From positions 1 to 64,000 of the forward strand of contig JACRJX010000014.1 in the NCBI GenBank assembly GCA_016235595.1: DNA of 64,000 nucleotides, written 5' to 3'. Position numbers and translations under genes: made by a program. Numbering within the stretch: position 1 is the stretch's first letter; each line of letters opens with the position of its first letter. This stretch comes from Verrucomicrobiota bacterium. Its GTDB lineage: Bacteria > Verrucomicrobiota > Verrucomicrobiia > CAIQCK01. The notes beneath the pieces are model-generated. The model made no database searches. It saw nothing but the letters and a program-made list of their open reading frames with translations, and was not told the DNA's origin. Below, in pieces: positions 19,936 to 28,659 of this stretch.

Positions 19936-21162
19936 TCACTTCTTGATCGCCGCGACCGCTGCTTCCTGGAACGCACTGCGAACGACGGAGGCGTCGCCGT
20001 TCGGCAGTTGCTTCAGGCGTTGGATCATCAACACGACGATCAGGTTCTGCTTTGTGTCAATCCAACCCTGTGTGCCGTAGGCTCCGCCGTGGCCGCACGT
20101 GCCGGGCAAGAGCATCGCCGTCACGCCCGCGGGCTGGCGCACGACGCCCCAGCCAAGTCCAAACGACATGCCCTCGACAAAGCCAGCCTTCAGCTCGCCG
20201 GTTTGAATGCGTGTCATCTGCTCGACCGCAGCCTTCGACACGTAGCGCCGTCCGCCGCTTTCACCACCGTTGAGAATCATCCGGTAGAACCGCACAAGGT
20301 CCGGCGCGGTGGAGAAAAGCCCGCCGCCGGGAAATGGCGTGCGGTCGCGCGATGTCAGCTCGCCCTTGATGAAATAAATGCCCGTTTCCTCCAAACCGCG
20401 ACCGCTTCCGGCGGGCTGATAGGCTTTCGCAAGACGGCGCGCCTGCGCCCGCGTCGGCCAAAACGTCGTGTCCTTCATGCCAAGCGGTTTGAGCAAGCGC
20501 GCGTCGAGAAATTCCGCGAATGGCCGGCCCGATACAACCTCGACGACACGGCCGAGCACGTTGATGCCGGCGGTGGAATATGCCCACTTGCTGCCCGGTT
20601 CGAACTGCAATGGTTGCTGGGCATAGGCCATCACCAGTTCGGCGAGCGAGCAATTCGGACGCGGCGAGTCCACGTTGCCGATGCCGGAGGTGTGGGTGAG
20701 CAGGTCGCGAAGTGTGATCGGCCGCGCCGGATGCTTGAGCGTCAGCGTGTCCTTGCTGCGACCGGCAACCATCCACTGACCCTTGAACTCCGGCAGATGT
20801 TTTTCGACCGGGTCCTCGACGGAAAGCTTGCCCTCATCCTGAAGCATCAGAACGCAGGTGGCCGTGAGCGGTTTGGTCATCGAGGCAATCCAGAACAGGT
20901 CGTCGGCGCGCATCTGCCGCTTCGCCGCAAGATCACTGAAGCCCACCGCGTCAAGGCAGGCCACACCCTCGCGCCGCGCCACGAGCGTGACCGCGCCGGA
21001 GATGACGCTGTCATCCACAAACTTCTGCATCCGTGTCGGGATTTCCTTCAGCTTCGCCGCGTCCATGCCGAGCGCGGCGGGATTCGGCGGCGCAGCGGCG
21101 GAAGAAGTGATCAGGACTAGCAGCGACAGGAGTGCGAAGCTGGAGCGGAACGCAGTTCTCAT
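19936..21162 (-). CDS. beta-lactamase-fold serine hydrolase, exported
   Basis: A 408-aa class C beta-lactamase / penicillin-binding-protein-like hydrolase. A signal peptide is at 1-23 (RSSFALLSLLVLITSSAAA). The catalytic SxxK is SMTK at residues 94-97, the second motif is YST in KWAYSTAGINVLG, and a C-terminal HGGAYGTQG fills the KTG/HxG position. The ATG at 21160-21162 is chosen so that the signal peptide begins the protein. Such proteins are usually esterases or D-aminopeptidases, not resistance enzymes. Confidence 0.85.
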   Translation of the reverse strand: MRTAFRSSFALLSLLVLITSSAAAPPNPAALGMDAAKLKEIPTRMQKFVDDSVISGAVTLVARREGVACLDAVGFSDLAAKRQMRADDLFWIASMTKPLTATCVLMLQDEGKLSVEDPVEKHLPEFKGQWMVAGRSKDTLTLKHPARPITLRDLLTHTSGIGNVDSPRPNCSLAELVMAYAQQPLQFEPGSKWAYSTAGINVLGRVVEVVSGRPFAEFLDARLLKPLGMKDTTFWPTRAQARRLAKAYQPAGSGRGLEETGIYFIKGELTSRDRTPFPGGGLFSTAPDLVRFYRMILNGGESGGRRYVSKAAVEQMTRIQTGELKAGFVEGMSFGLGWGVVRQPAGVTAMLLPGTCGHGGAYGTQGWIDTKQNLIVVLMIQRLKQLPNGDASVVRSAFQEAAVAAIKK

Positions 21163-21226
21163 GGGACGGATGTTATAGAGCAATCGACCGCGCACGGCGA
21201 GAGTGTTTGTGAAACTTGGCGGCGTT

Positions 21227-21973
21227 TCATTGCCGCACACCCCAAAGCTTCTCAAGCAAGCTGAACATCTCTGGATCATGCTCCTTCAGTTCGGCGCGAA
21301 CGAACGGGTAGAAGTCATTGGTGCCAAAGAACGCCTCGGTGGCCTCGGCGAAGTATTCCCGGTCGTTGTTGAGCGCGTAGTGGCGTTTGCGCTGGCCGTT
21401 GAAATAGAGCACCGACTCATAGCGCTTCGACGCGACGGCGCGTTGGAAACACTCTTTGATTTCCTTGTGATCATGGCCGAGCACTTTGTGGTGATAGGCG
21501 TGGGCCAGTTCGTGCAGGACCATCCACGGCTGCTCGTGCGTCCACTTCAGGAACGTCGCCGCGTTCGCAAGTTCGACCGCGCCAGCCTTCTCCGGGTTCA
21601 TCCCGTGCTCGCGCAACCAGACCGGCGACGGGTGATAACACATGCACTTGTGCCGCGGGTGCGCCCGTTCCACCCAGATCGGCACCCGCCGCAGCTTCGC
21701 CAGCGCCCCCGCTGGCACGACGCGACTGACGCGATAGAGGTGATCGCCGAGCAATTTCAACGTCTCGTCGCAAAGCTCCTTCTGCTCGTCGCAATCGAGC
21801 TTCTGGTTGACCAACACTCGCCAACCTTCGATCTGGCGCTCGCGGTAGGCGCTAACCGGATCCCATGGCTCCAGCGGCGGCGACTTTGTCTGGATGGACT
21901 GGGCCTGCACGTTCAACGATGTCAACACGAGGATAGCCCATGTGACGGCAAGATGGTTTGCGAACGTTTTCAT
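21227..21973 (-). CDS. exported HELAH zinc-metallopeptidase-like protein
   Basis: A 248-aa protein with signal peptide (VTWAILVLTSLNVQAQ). It carries the zinc-binding signature HELAH at residues 154-158 followed by YHHKVLG, and a later EYFAEATEAFFG segment whose glutamates could be the third ligand, as in gluzincin-like proteins. A cysteine-histidine patch RHKCMCYHP precedes the active site. The ATG overlaps the stop of the upstream gene as ATGA. The family occurs in planctomycete and verrucomicrobial proteomes; its substrate is unknown. Confidence 0.75.
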   Translation of the reverse strand: MKTFANHLAVTWAILVLTSLNVQAQSIQTKSPPLEPWDPVSAYRERQIEGWRVLVNQKLDCDEQKELCDETLKLLGDHLYRVSRVVPAGALAKLRRVPIWVERAHPRHKCMCYHPSPVWLREHGMNPEKAGAVELANAATFLKWTHEQPWMVLHELAHAYHHKVLGHDHKEIKECFQRAVASKRYESVLYFNGQRKRHYALNNDREYFAEATEAFFGTNDFYPFVRAELKEHDPEMFSLLEKLWGVRQ

Positions 21974-23493
21974 CTGGCGTTCGTTTTCTCCGCGATGCTC
22001 GCGCGATCTGTAACCCAGGCGACGGCACGCGGGATGAATTCTTCCAGTCCTTTCGTCTGCTCCGGATGCGGGCTGCTGACGACGACGCGGCCCTTGCCGC
22101 AACGGCCGGCGACGATGGCGGGAGAATTGACCATGATGCCCGGCGGCGCATTGTGCTCGGCGACTTCGGTGCGGAAAAACGCCAGCGGCTCGTAATCAGG
22201 CAGTGACTCAACGTGGGCGGGGCAGAGAATCGGACCATTGGCGTATTTGCAGTCGAACGTGCCCTGGATGTTACCGAGAATCCGGCGGCCCTGGTCGGTC
22301 AGTTCGAGCTTCACCATGGCGTGACCGCGATCCCATTTCGGCGAAACCGTTTTTGCGTCGAGAATCCTCAATCCCCACGAGAAGCCGCTGGTGGCCAGAT
22401 ACGCGCCGGCGCAAATGCCGATGTAGCCGCCGCCGTTCTCCACGAACTTCCGGATGCGGTCGCGGCCGTCTTCGCCAATCGTTGCGGCTTCCTTGCTGCC
22501 GCTGCCGCCAGGAACGGCAATCACGTTGAATTGGCCGAGCGCGCCCGCACGAATGTCGTCACCGCACACGCGCACGACGACAGTACCCGGTTGCCTGCCA
22601 ACTTGCTCGACAATCCTCGCCGCACCAACGCCACCGGTGCCGCCGTCGTCGTAAACTGCAAGGCGCGGGACTGGAGTGATGGGAGGGACGCGCGAGGTCA
22701 TCAGTTCGGGAGTGACCGATCCGTCGATCATGCCCAGATGATTCAACAGCACGTGCACCATGATGCGATGCTGCCGGGCGCGAACGGACAGCGCCTGACT
22801 CTTGCTCGTGGTTTCCAGAATCATCGCGTGTGCACCGAGATGCTCCCCGGCAGCGCGCGCAAGGCTGCCGTCCACCGGCGGGCCGCGCAGCGTGAAGCGG
22901 TGGTTCTGGTTGGTAATGTTGGCGTTGACAGCCGTCTGAATCGCAAGCGCGACGGCTTTGTCGTCCGGCGTCGGGAAGGCGATGACGCTGCTGCCGACGC
23001 TTTTGCCGGTCATCGCGTTGAAATCGGAGCCTTCGTGCAGGTCAACGCACCATGCCGGTTTCTGCCGCTGCACAAATTCCCATAGTGCCAGCGCCAGCGC
23101 GCCACGTGGCGATTCCTTCTCACTGGCCTTGGGAAAATTGCGGTTGAGATTGGCCACTTCGACGGGTTCGCCCGGTATGTTGCGCTTGTCAGCTTTCAGC
23201 GCGACGACGTTGGCGCGCGGCACGATGATGAGCTTGCCGCGCGTGATAGGCCAATGGCGAATCTGGTCTGCGGCATACGCGCCCGCTGGTTCGTTGCCGT
23301 GGACGCCGCCCGTGATCACCACCGTCGGCCCTGTCACACCACTGTCGCGCACATAGTAGGGAGTGGCTGACGGCGTGCCCGAGGCAATAACGCCGGCGGG
23401 TTGTTCGCCAGTTGGCGAGGCAGGAACGTCAAGCGGCAGCAACGCGGCGGCCAGCGTCAACAGCCAGGATTTCCATCCAGCAAGTCGCTTCAC
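21970..23493 (-). CDS. aspartoacylase/AstE-type M14 peptidase fused to BPL_N (GATase-like) domain
   Basis: A 507-aa exported fusion. Residues ~45-250 are an AspA/AstE-like zinc carboxypeptidase fold: ligands in GGVHGNEPAG (His65, Glu68) and VDLHEGSDF (His153), with catalytic Glu227 in MILETTSKS. Residues ~275-490 match the BPL_N glutamine-amidotransferase-like fold, with a nucleophile-elbow cysteine in GYIGICAGAYLA (Cys361). A signal peptide (WLLTLAAALLPLDVPAS) indicates export. It is coupled to the next gene by an ATGA overlap. The combined function is unknown; peptide or amide processing outside the cytoplasm is an inference. Confidence 0.78.
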   Translation of the reverse strand: MKRLAGWKSWLLTLAAALLPLDVPASPTGEQPAGVIASGTPSATPYYVRDSGVTGPTVVITGGVHGNEPAGAYAADQIRHWPITRGKLIIVPRANVVALKADKRNIPGEPVEVANLNRNFPKASEKESPRGALALALWEFVQRQKPAWCVDLHEGSDFNAMTGKSVGSSVIAFPTPDDKAVALAIQTAVNANITNQNHRFTLRGPPVDGSLARAAGEHLGAHAMILETTSKSQALSVRARQHRIMVHVLLNHLGMIDGSVTPELMTSRVPPITPVPRLAVYDDGGTGGVGAARIVEQVGRQPGTVVVRVCGDDIRAGALGQFNVIAVPGGSGSKEAATIGEDGRDRIRKFVENGGGYIGICAGAYLATSGFSWGLRILDAKTVSPKWDRGHAMVKLELTDQGRRILGNIQGTFDCKYANGPILCPAHVESLPDYEPLAFFRTEVAEHNAPPGIMVNSPAIVAGRCGKGRVVVSSPHPEQTKGLEEFIPRAVAWVTDRASIAEKTNAR

Positions 23494-23532
23494 GGGCGCG
23501 AGCGTATCAGCAACACCGATGAAGGCAAGCCG

Positions 23533-24765
23533 TCAGCGGTAGAACGCAACACTGCCGAAGCTGACGACGGAATTCGTCTCCGTCTCGTGCGATTGGCCGT
23601 AGTCGAGGAGCCGCGCTGTCGCCGGCTGGAGCGATGCCAGCAGCGCGTAGATGGCAGGGTAGCCGCAAATGCGCCGCGCGTCCTTGTCCGCGGCGATGTT
23701 GTGGTGAAACTTTTCCGCGTCGCACGAGAGGATCGCGTCGAGCATGGCGCGATCATCGCGTTCCAGTCGTGTGCGGCGCGCTTCGTCCATTGCCTCCTCG
23801 TCGCCAAACCGCCCGCCGACGTGCGCGAAGTCCACGCCCGCGACGATGCAGACCTTGCCGCGCCGCGCCTCCACCAGTTTGCGCAGCGCCTGCGTGAAGC
23901 CGGCTACCTGCGGGTCGCCGAGCGGCGACGCGCCCGTCTCACTGAACTCGTGGAATGAACCGGCCAGCACCGGCACGATGCCGGCCTTGAGATTGCCGCC
24001 AAAGATGTGTTGCAGCCAGACGACCTGAAATTCGATGCTGTGCTCGGAGCGGTGCGCCCACTCATCGTCAAAGAAACCGAACGGCAGTTCTGCCGCGAGC
24101 GATTCGAGTGCGTCGCGATCGGTTCGCGCTGTGCCGAACGGCGTCTCGTAGTCTTTCCGCAGCCCGCCGAAGCGGTGGTGCATCGGCTGGTGGCCGGTGC
24201 CGAGTATGACGAACAACTCGATGTCGGTGCGGCTGTGGAGTTGGCGATAGGCGCGCGCGAACGTCGGCCCGCCGCGGCGCAAGTCAATGTGCGGCGCAAT
24301 AAGGCCAATGAGTTGGCCGGCGAGCGGCGACGTGCCGTCCGGGCCACCGGCCGCGGCGAGATGTTCGTTGAGCACCACCGCAAGCGCCTCCGATTCACCC
24401 GGGTAGCTTGCACCGGCGTGCGTCGCAGGCCGCACGGGCGATTCGCTGTATTCGCGCACGAGCTGGTCGCGATAATGCTGGAACCGCTCGTTGTCGAGCA
24501 GCAGCGCTTCGTCGAGTTTGGCGATCACGCCATTGAGCGCTTCGCTCGGCAAAATCTGGCCTGTGGCGCGCGCGAATTCCGCCTGGATGTCGACCACGGT
24601 GTTCTCGCCGGTAAACCGCTGGAGGATGGGAATCAGTGTCGGCGAGACGACAACGGAGTTTTCTGTCCAGCGCAACGGATCGCGCAGCACCACCAGTTGT
24701 CGTCCATCCTGATCGAAAGGGAACGCCTCAATGGGCCGCAGTCTGGGTTTTTCGTTGGCGCTCAT
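23533..24765 (-). CDS. AmmeMemoRadiSam system protein B (MEMO family) with N-terminal PqqD-like domain
   Basis: A 410-aa protein. Residues ~8-100 resemble a PqqD-like or winged-helix module (LRDPLRWTENSVVVSP ... DEALLLDNERF). From ~112 on it is a MEMO/AMMECR1-associated extradiol-dioxygenase-like fold with metal-type histidines: IAPHIDLRRGG (His159), LGTGHQPMHHRFGG, EHSIEFQVVWLQ and VAGVDFAHVGGRFG. The ATG at 24763-24765 is chosen; the longer frame upstream is antisense to a glycosyltransferase. The usual partners, AMMECR1 and the radical SAM enzyme, are not in the window. Confidence 0.85.
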   Translation of the reverse strand: MSANEKPRLRPIEAFPFDQDGRQLVVLRDPLRWTENSVVVSPTLIPILQRFTGENTVVDIQAEFARATGQILPSEALNGVIAKLDEALLLDNERFQHYRDQLVREYSESPVRPATHAGASYPGESEALAVVLNEHLAAAGGPDGTSPLAGQLIGLIAPHIDLRRGGPTFARAYRQLHSRTDIELFVILGTGHQPMHHRFGGLRKDYETPFGTARTDRDALESLAAELPFGFFDDEWAHRSEHSIEFQVVWLQHIFGGNLKAGIVPVLAGSFHEFSETGASPLGDPQVAGFTQALRKLVEARRGKVCIVAGVDFAHVGGRFGDEEAMDEARRTRLERDDRAMLDAILSCDAEKFHHNIAADKDARRICGYPAIYALLASLQPATARLLDYGQSHETETNSVVSFGSVAFYR

Positions 24766-24888
24766 GCCCCACAGGATACACGCAAAATGTGAAACGCGAA
24801 ACGTGAAGGCGTTCCTCGCCCGGCGTTTTTGCATTTCACCCGCCGCATCAGGCTTCCGTCTGGCGGGGAAATCAGCATAATAGCGCGG

Positions 24889-25713
24889 ATGTCCGAACCC
24901 TTGGTCAGCATCATTGTTCCGACGAAGAACTCCGCGGCGATTCTGCCGCGGCTGCTGGATTCCATCCGCGCGCAGGATTACAAACCGATCGAGGTGATCG
25001 TCGTGGACAACCATTCCACAGACGGCGAATCGGAATTGGTGCGGACGCGCTACCCGGAGGCGCGGTTTTTCACGCAGGGACCGGAGCGCAATGTGCAGCG
25101 CAACTTCGGCGCGCGGCAGGCGCGGGGCGAGTTCGTGATGTTCTTCGACAGCGACATGGAATTGAGGCCGGCGCTGGTGGCAGATTGCGTGCGGCTCGCA
25201 GCGGAAGGCGCCGATGCGGTCATCATTCCTGAGGAAGGAGGCGGCAGCGGCTTCTGGGCCGGGTGCCAGAAGTTGGAAAAGCGCTGTTACTTTAACGATC
25301 CCTATATGGAGGCGGCCAACCGTTTCATCCGCGTGAGCGCCTACTGGCAGGTTGGGGGCTACAACGAAGCGATGATCGCCGGCGAGGATTTTGAGCTGCA
25401 CGACAAGCTCAAGGCGGCCGGATTCAAGATCGCGCGGACCGGCGTGGCGCTCGTCCACCACGAGCCGGCCGGCTTCTGGTCGGTGGTGCGGAAGAAATTC
25501 TACTACGGTTCGAAGATGCGCGATTACTTCAAGAGCGCCGGCTCGACCGGCGTGAAACGGTTTGCGCCGCTGAAGCCGGCGTTCCTGCGCCAGTGGCGGT
25601 TGCTGGCGCGCGACCCGTTGCATGGCTTGGGTCTGCTGGTGATGAAGACGACGCAATGGACAGCCGGATTGCTCGGACTGGCGCTGGGTTATCTGAAGCC
25701 ACGCCAGCAGTAG
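24889..25713 (+). CDS. family 2 glycosyltransferase
   Basis: A 274-aa GT-A enzyme. It begins MSEPLVSIIVPTKN, has the nucleotide-binding VVDNHSTDG, the metal-binding DSD at FFDSDMELR, and the GEDFELHDK acceptor/catalytic region. A C-terminal hydrophobic segment (HGLGLLVMKTTQWTAGLLGLA) suggests membrane attachment. The ATG at 24889 is used because the frame upstream lacks family similarity. It is divergent from the MEMO gene, with a 123-bp shared intergenic region; CATAAT at 24876-24881 is a possible -10, but then the leader would be almost absent. Sugar and acceptor are unknown. Confidence 0.88.
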   Translation: MSEPLVSIIVPTKNSAAILPRLLDSIRAQDYKPIEVIVVDNHSTDGESELVRTRYPEARFFTQGPERNVQRNFGARQARGEFVMFFDSDMELRPALVADCVRLAAEGADAVIIPEEGGGSGFWAGCQKLEKRCYFNDPYMEAANRFIRVSAYWQVGGYNEAMIAGEDFELHDKLKAAGFKIARTGVALVHHEPAGFWSVVRKKFYYGSKMRDYFKSAGSTGVKRFAPLKPAFLRQWRLLARDPLHGLGLLVMKTTQWTAGLLGLALGYLKPRQQ

Positions 25714-25747
25714 CCACAACAAGACGCGGGGGGTTCCTCTGCTGCCG

Positions 25748-25777
25748 TTGACGCAGGCGGCGGTGGTCGGCTAAGGT
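25748..25777 (+). promoter_or_regulatory. possible promoter of the CNNM pair
   Basis: TTGACG (25748-25753), 18-bp spacer, TAAGGT (25772-25777), about 30 bp before the ATG at 25806. Good -35, weak -10. Confidence 0.4.
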
Positions 25778-25805
25778 CGGGGGCGTCGGTGCGCGTGCAA
25801 ATGCG

Positions 25806-27050
25806 ATGATTGACTGGCTTATACCGTTTTTCGCCCTGTTGCTGTTGCTGGGGCTGTCGGCGTTCTTCTCCAGCACCGAGACGGCGCTTTTCTCGCTGAG
25901 AAAAATCCACACGCGCCGGCTCGAAGAACAATCACCCGCGCTTGGTGTCATCGTGACCGAGTTGCTTGCAACGCCATGGCGGCTGCTCTCAACCATCCTA
26001 CTCGGCAACACCATCGTGAACACGGTCGCGACAGCGTTGGTGTTCTGGCTCCTGGTGCAGCAGCATCTTCCTTCCACGGCGGCGCTCGGCACGATTGCGA
26101 TCATGGTCGTGCTGCTGGTGACGGTGGGGGAACTGCTGCCGAAACTGCTGGCAGTGCTCAATCCCATTCGCGTCGTGCGCGTTGTTGCAGGACCGACACT
26201 GGCGCTGGTGCGAATGATGGGGCCGTTGTTGGCCCTCTCGCAGGGTGTCTCGGACACACTCCTGCGGCTGGTGGCGCCCAAGACCGCCAAGACCCCGGGT
26301 CTTTCCGACGATGAGGTCGGCACGTTGCTGGAGATCAGCCTTCAGGAAGGCGTGCTGCGCGAAACCGAGAAGAACATGATCCAGGACATCCTGCACCTGC
26401 GCCGTCACACCGCGAAAGATCTGCTGACGCCGCGCGTGGACATGGCGTGTGTGCCGGCCACGATGCCGAAGCCGGAGTTGATCGCGTTCCTGAAAAAAGC
26501 CAACCATCGGCGCGTGCCGATCTATGACGAATCGCCGGACACGATCGTCGGCGTTCTGGACGTGCGGAAGTTTCTGCTGTCGCCAGACGAGGATGTGCTG
26601 GAAATCATGGACCCGCCGTCGTTCGTGCCGGAGTCCATGAATGCGGCGCGGTTGCTGAAAAGCTTCCAGATCCATAAGCAGCCGATGGCCATCGTGGTGG
26701 ACGAGTTTGGCGGCACCGAGGGCGTCCTGACGATGTCCGACATTCTCGAAGAAATCGTCGGCGACACAGCAGGCGAGTTCCGGCAGTCGGAGCAGGACAT
26801 CCGTCCGCTGTCGGACCACGCGTGGCAGGTGTCGGGCGAGACGCGCCTGGACGACCTCAACGAGCAGCTCGGTCTGCGGCTGGCAGGCCACGGTGTCGAA
26901 ACCGTCGGCGGGCTGGTCGCCACGCGGCTCGGCGGCATCCCGCGGCCCGGCGCACAGGTCCGCATCGGCGATGTGCAGTTCACGGTCGAGCGCGTCGCCA
27001 AGAACCGCATCACCGGTCTGCGGCTGGATCGCATGGAGGCGACCCCATGA
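25806..27050 (+). CDS. CNNM/CorC-family transporter-like protein (DUF21-CBS-CorC_HlyC)
   Basis: A 414-aa membrane protein. The DUF21 domain holds about four transmembrane segments (residues ~5-27, 58-80, 87-110, 120-145) and begins with SAFFSSTETALFSL, the pore-domain signature. A CBS pair follows (~215-330, with RVPIYDES and VVDEFGGTEGVLTMSDILEE), then the transporter-associated CorC_HlyC domain (~340-412). CNNM proteins move or regulate Mg2+ or Co2+; the ion here is not shown. Its TGA overlaps the next gene's ATG. Confidence 0.9.
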   Translation: MIDWLIPFFALLLLLGLSAFFSSTETALFSLRKIHTRRLEEQSPALGVIVTELLATPWRLLSTILLGNTIVNTVATALVFWLLVQQHLPSTAALGTIAIMVVLLVTVGELLPKLLAVLNPIRVVRVVAGPTLALVRMMGPLLALSQGVSDTLLRLVAPKTAKTPGLSDDEVGTLLEISLQEGVLRETEKNMIQDILHLRRHTAKDLLTPRVDMACVPATMPKPELIAFLKKANHRRVPIYDESPDTIVGVLDVRKFLLSPDEDVLEIMDPPSFVPESMNAARLLKSFQIHKQPMAIVVDEFGGTEGVLTMSDILEEIVGDTAGEFRQSEQDIRPLSDHAWQVSGETRLDDLNEQLGLRLAGHGVETVGGLVATRLGGIPRPGAQVRIGDVQFTVERVAKNRITGLRLDRMEATP

Positions 27051-28030
27051 GCGCAACGGAAATCATCGTGTTGCTCATCTGCGTGGCGCTCTCGTTCTCC
27101 TTCTCGGGCATTGAGACTAGTTTGCTTTCACTGAACAAGATCCGTCTCCGCGACCGCGTCCGGCGACACGACCCGCGTGCGATCATCCTGCAGCAATACA
27201 TCGATCGGCCGGAACGGCTGCTGGCGACGGTGCTGGTGGGCAATAACCTTGTCAACGTCACCGCCACGGTCGTTGCGGTGCACGCGGCGCTGCGTCACTG
27301 GCCGTTGCCGCCGCGCGTGGGCATCGCGCTGGCGGTCGTATTGATGGTGCTCGTGCTGCTGATCGTCGGTGAACTGGTGCCGAAATCGTTGTTCCGGCTT
27401 TATCCGTTCCGGCTGAGCATGGCGCTGGCACGACCGTTACATGTGTGCGCGGTGGCGATGACGCCGCTGACGGTCACGTTCGAGTTCTTTGCATCGGCCT
27501 TCATGCGGCTGGCCGGCCTCGAACGCGCCCGGAAGGAGCTGTTCGTAACCCGCGAGGAGCTCATTTTCATCGCCCGCGAAGGCGAAATGGCCAGCCAGCC
27601 GTCAGTGGAACAGCGCAAGATGATCGCCGGAGTCTTCGAGATGTGCGCCACGCCGGTGCGCGACGTGATGGTGCCGATGGTCTGCGTGCTCGCCGTCACA
27701 CCGCAAACCTCCATCGCCGAAGTGTTGCGGCAGGCGCGCGAACGCAATTTCTCGCAACTGCCGGTGCTCGACGCGGCCGGCAATCTCGCCGGCGTCATCA
27801 ACATCTATGAAATCCTTTTCAGCGACGGTGACGTCGCCACAAAGACCGCCGCCGATTTCTGCCGGCCCGCTCCGACGGTGGACAACGCCGAGCCGCTCGA
27901 CCGGGTGCTGGCGCGATTGCGCGGCGCGGCCATGCCAATGGCTGTGGTGCTCGACGTAAAGAAACGGCCGCTGGGCGTGGTGACGATCACAGACCTGGTC
28001 GAAAAGATCGTCGGCGAAATCGCGTTGTAA
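27047..28030 (+). CDS. second CNNM-type protein lacking the CorC_HlyC domain
   Basis: A 327-aa paralogue of the preceding gene, coupled to it by ATGA at 27047-27050. It has the same DUF21 start (SFSFSGIETSLLSLNK), four membrane segments and a CBS pair (VPMVCVLAVTP ... VTITDLVEKIVGE), but ends right after the CBS domains. With its partner it could form a heteromeric complex; that is inference from coupling and domain loss. The long frame upstream of 27047 belongs to a different reading frame of the first gene and is ignored. Confidence 0.88.
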   Translation: MSATEIIVLLICVALSFSFSGIETSLLSLNKIRLRDRVRRHDPRAIILQQYIDRPERLLATVLVGNNLVNVTATVVAVHAALRHWPLPPRVGIALAVVLMVLVLLIVGELVPKSLFRLYPFRLSMALARPLHVCAVAMTPLTVTFEFFASAFMRLAGLERARKELFVTREELIFIAREGEMASQPSVEQRKMIAGVFEMCATPVRDVMVPMVCVLAVTPQTSIAEVLRQARERNFSQLPVLDAAGNLAGVINIYEILFSDGDVATKTAADFCRPAPTVDNAEPLDRVLARLRGAAMPMAVVLDVKKRPLGVVTITDLVEKIVGEIAL

Positions 28031-28050
28031 GCCGCCGCGCGGGAGGCGGC
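28031..28050. terminator. hairpin between convergent CNNM gene and smpB
   Basis: GCCGCC (28031-28036) pairs with GGCGGC (28045-28050) in the 22-bp gap between two convergent stops. It has no T-run on either strand but its position fits a bidirectional 3' end hairpin. The similar stem at 12035-12055 follows rpoD. Confidence 0.45.
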
Positions 28051-28052
28051 AG

Positions 28053-28514
28053 CTATCGCTTCTGTTTGAACGCACGGCTCATGGCTTGCGCCATCTCGCG
28101 CTCGGCGGTGCGGCGCTTGATGTCCTCGCGGCGATCCACCTGCGTCTTGCCCTCGGCGAGAGCGATCTCGACTTTTGCGACATTCCGCTTGTTGAAGTAG
28201 AGCTTGAGAGCGACGAGCGTCTTGCCTTTGATGGCCATCTGGCCCATGAGGCGGTGAATCTGGTCACGGTGAAGCAGCAGCTTGCGCTGGCGCGTCGGGT
28301 TGTGGTTCCAGATGTTGCCGTGAGAGTATTCGGGAATGTGGGCGTTAAACAGCCAGACCTCCCCCTTGTCGAGCCGGGCAAAGGCGTCGTTGATCGTGGC
28401 ACGGCCGCCGCGGAGGCTCTTAACCTCCGTGCCCGTCAGCACGATGCCAGCCTCCATCGTTTCGAGGATGGCATAATCACGGTGCGCCTTGCGGTTGGTG
28501 GCTATGTCAGACAT
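28053..28514 (-). CDS. smpB: SsrA-binding protein
   Basis: Binds tmRNA and delivers it to stalled ribosomes (trans-translation). The 153-aa protein has NRKAHRDYAILETMEAG, TGTEVKSLR, NAHIPEYSHGN and KLLLHRDQI, all SmpB hallmarks, and a basic C-terminal tail (RAFKQKR). The ssrA gene itself was not found in the window. It is divergent from the DUF4380 gene by 145 bp. Confidence 0.96.
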   Translation of the reverse strand: MSDIATNRKAHRDYAILETMEAGIVLTGTEVKSLRGGRATINDAFARLDKGEVWLFNAHIPEYSHGNIWNHNPTRQRKLLLHRDQIHRLMGQMAIKGKTLVALKLYFNKRNVAKVEIALAEGKTQVDRREDIKRRTAEREMAQAMSRAFKQKR

Positions 28515-28659
28515 GTTCTGCCGCTGAATCTAGCCCGCCACTCACCAACGGAGCAAGACAAACGGCATCGCTGCCACTTTGCTCTGGTAAAAGCCGGCGG
28601 CGGTCGTTAGAAACTCCGGCAGCTTCGGACTGCATCGGAACGACGCCAGAAGGAGTGAC

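Noticed and set aside
23533-25722. MEMO gene extended to a 729-aa protein
   Set aside because: The extra 319 residues are antisense to a glycosyltransferase with intact DSD and GEDFELHDK motifs. The ATG at 24765 gives the natural N-terminus.
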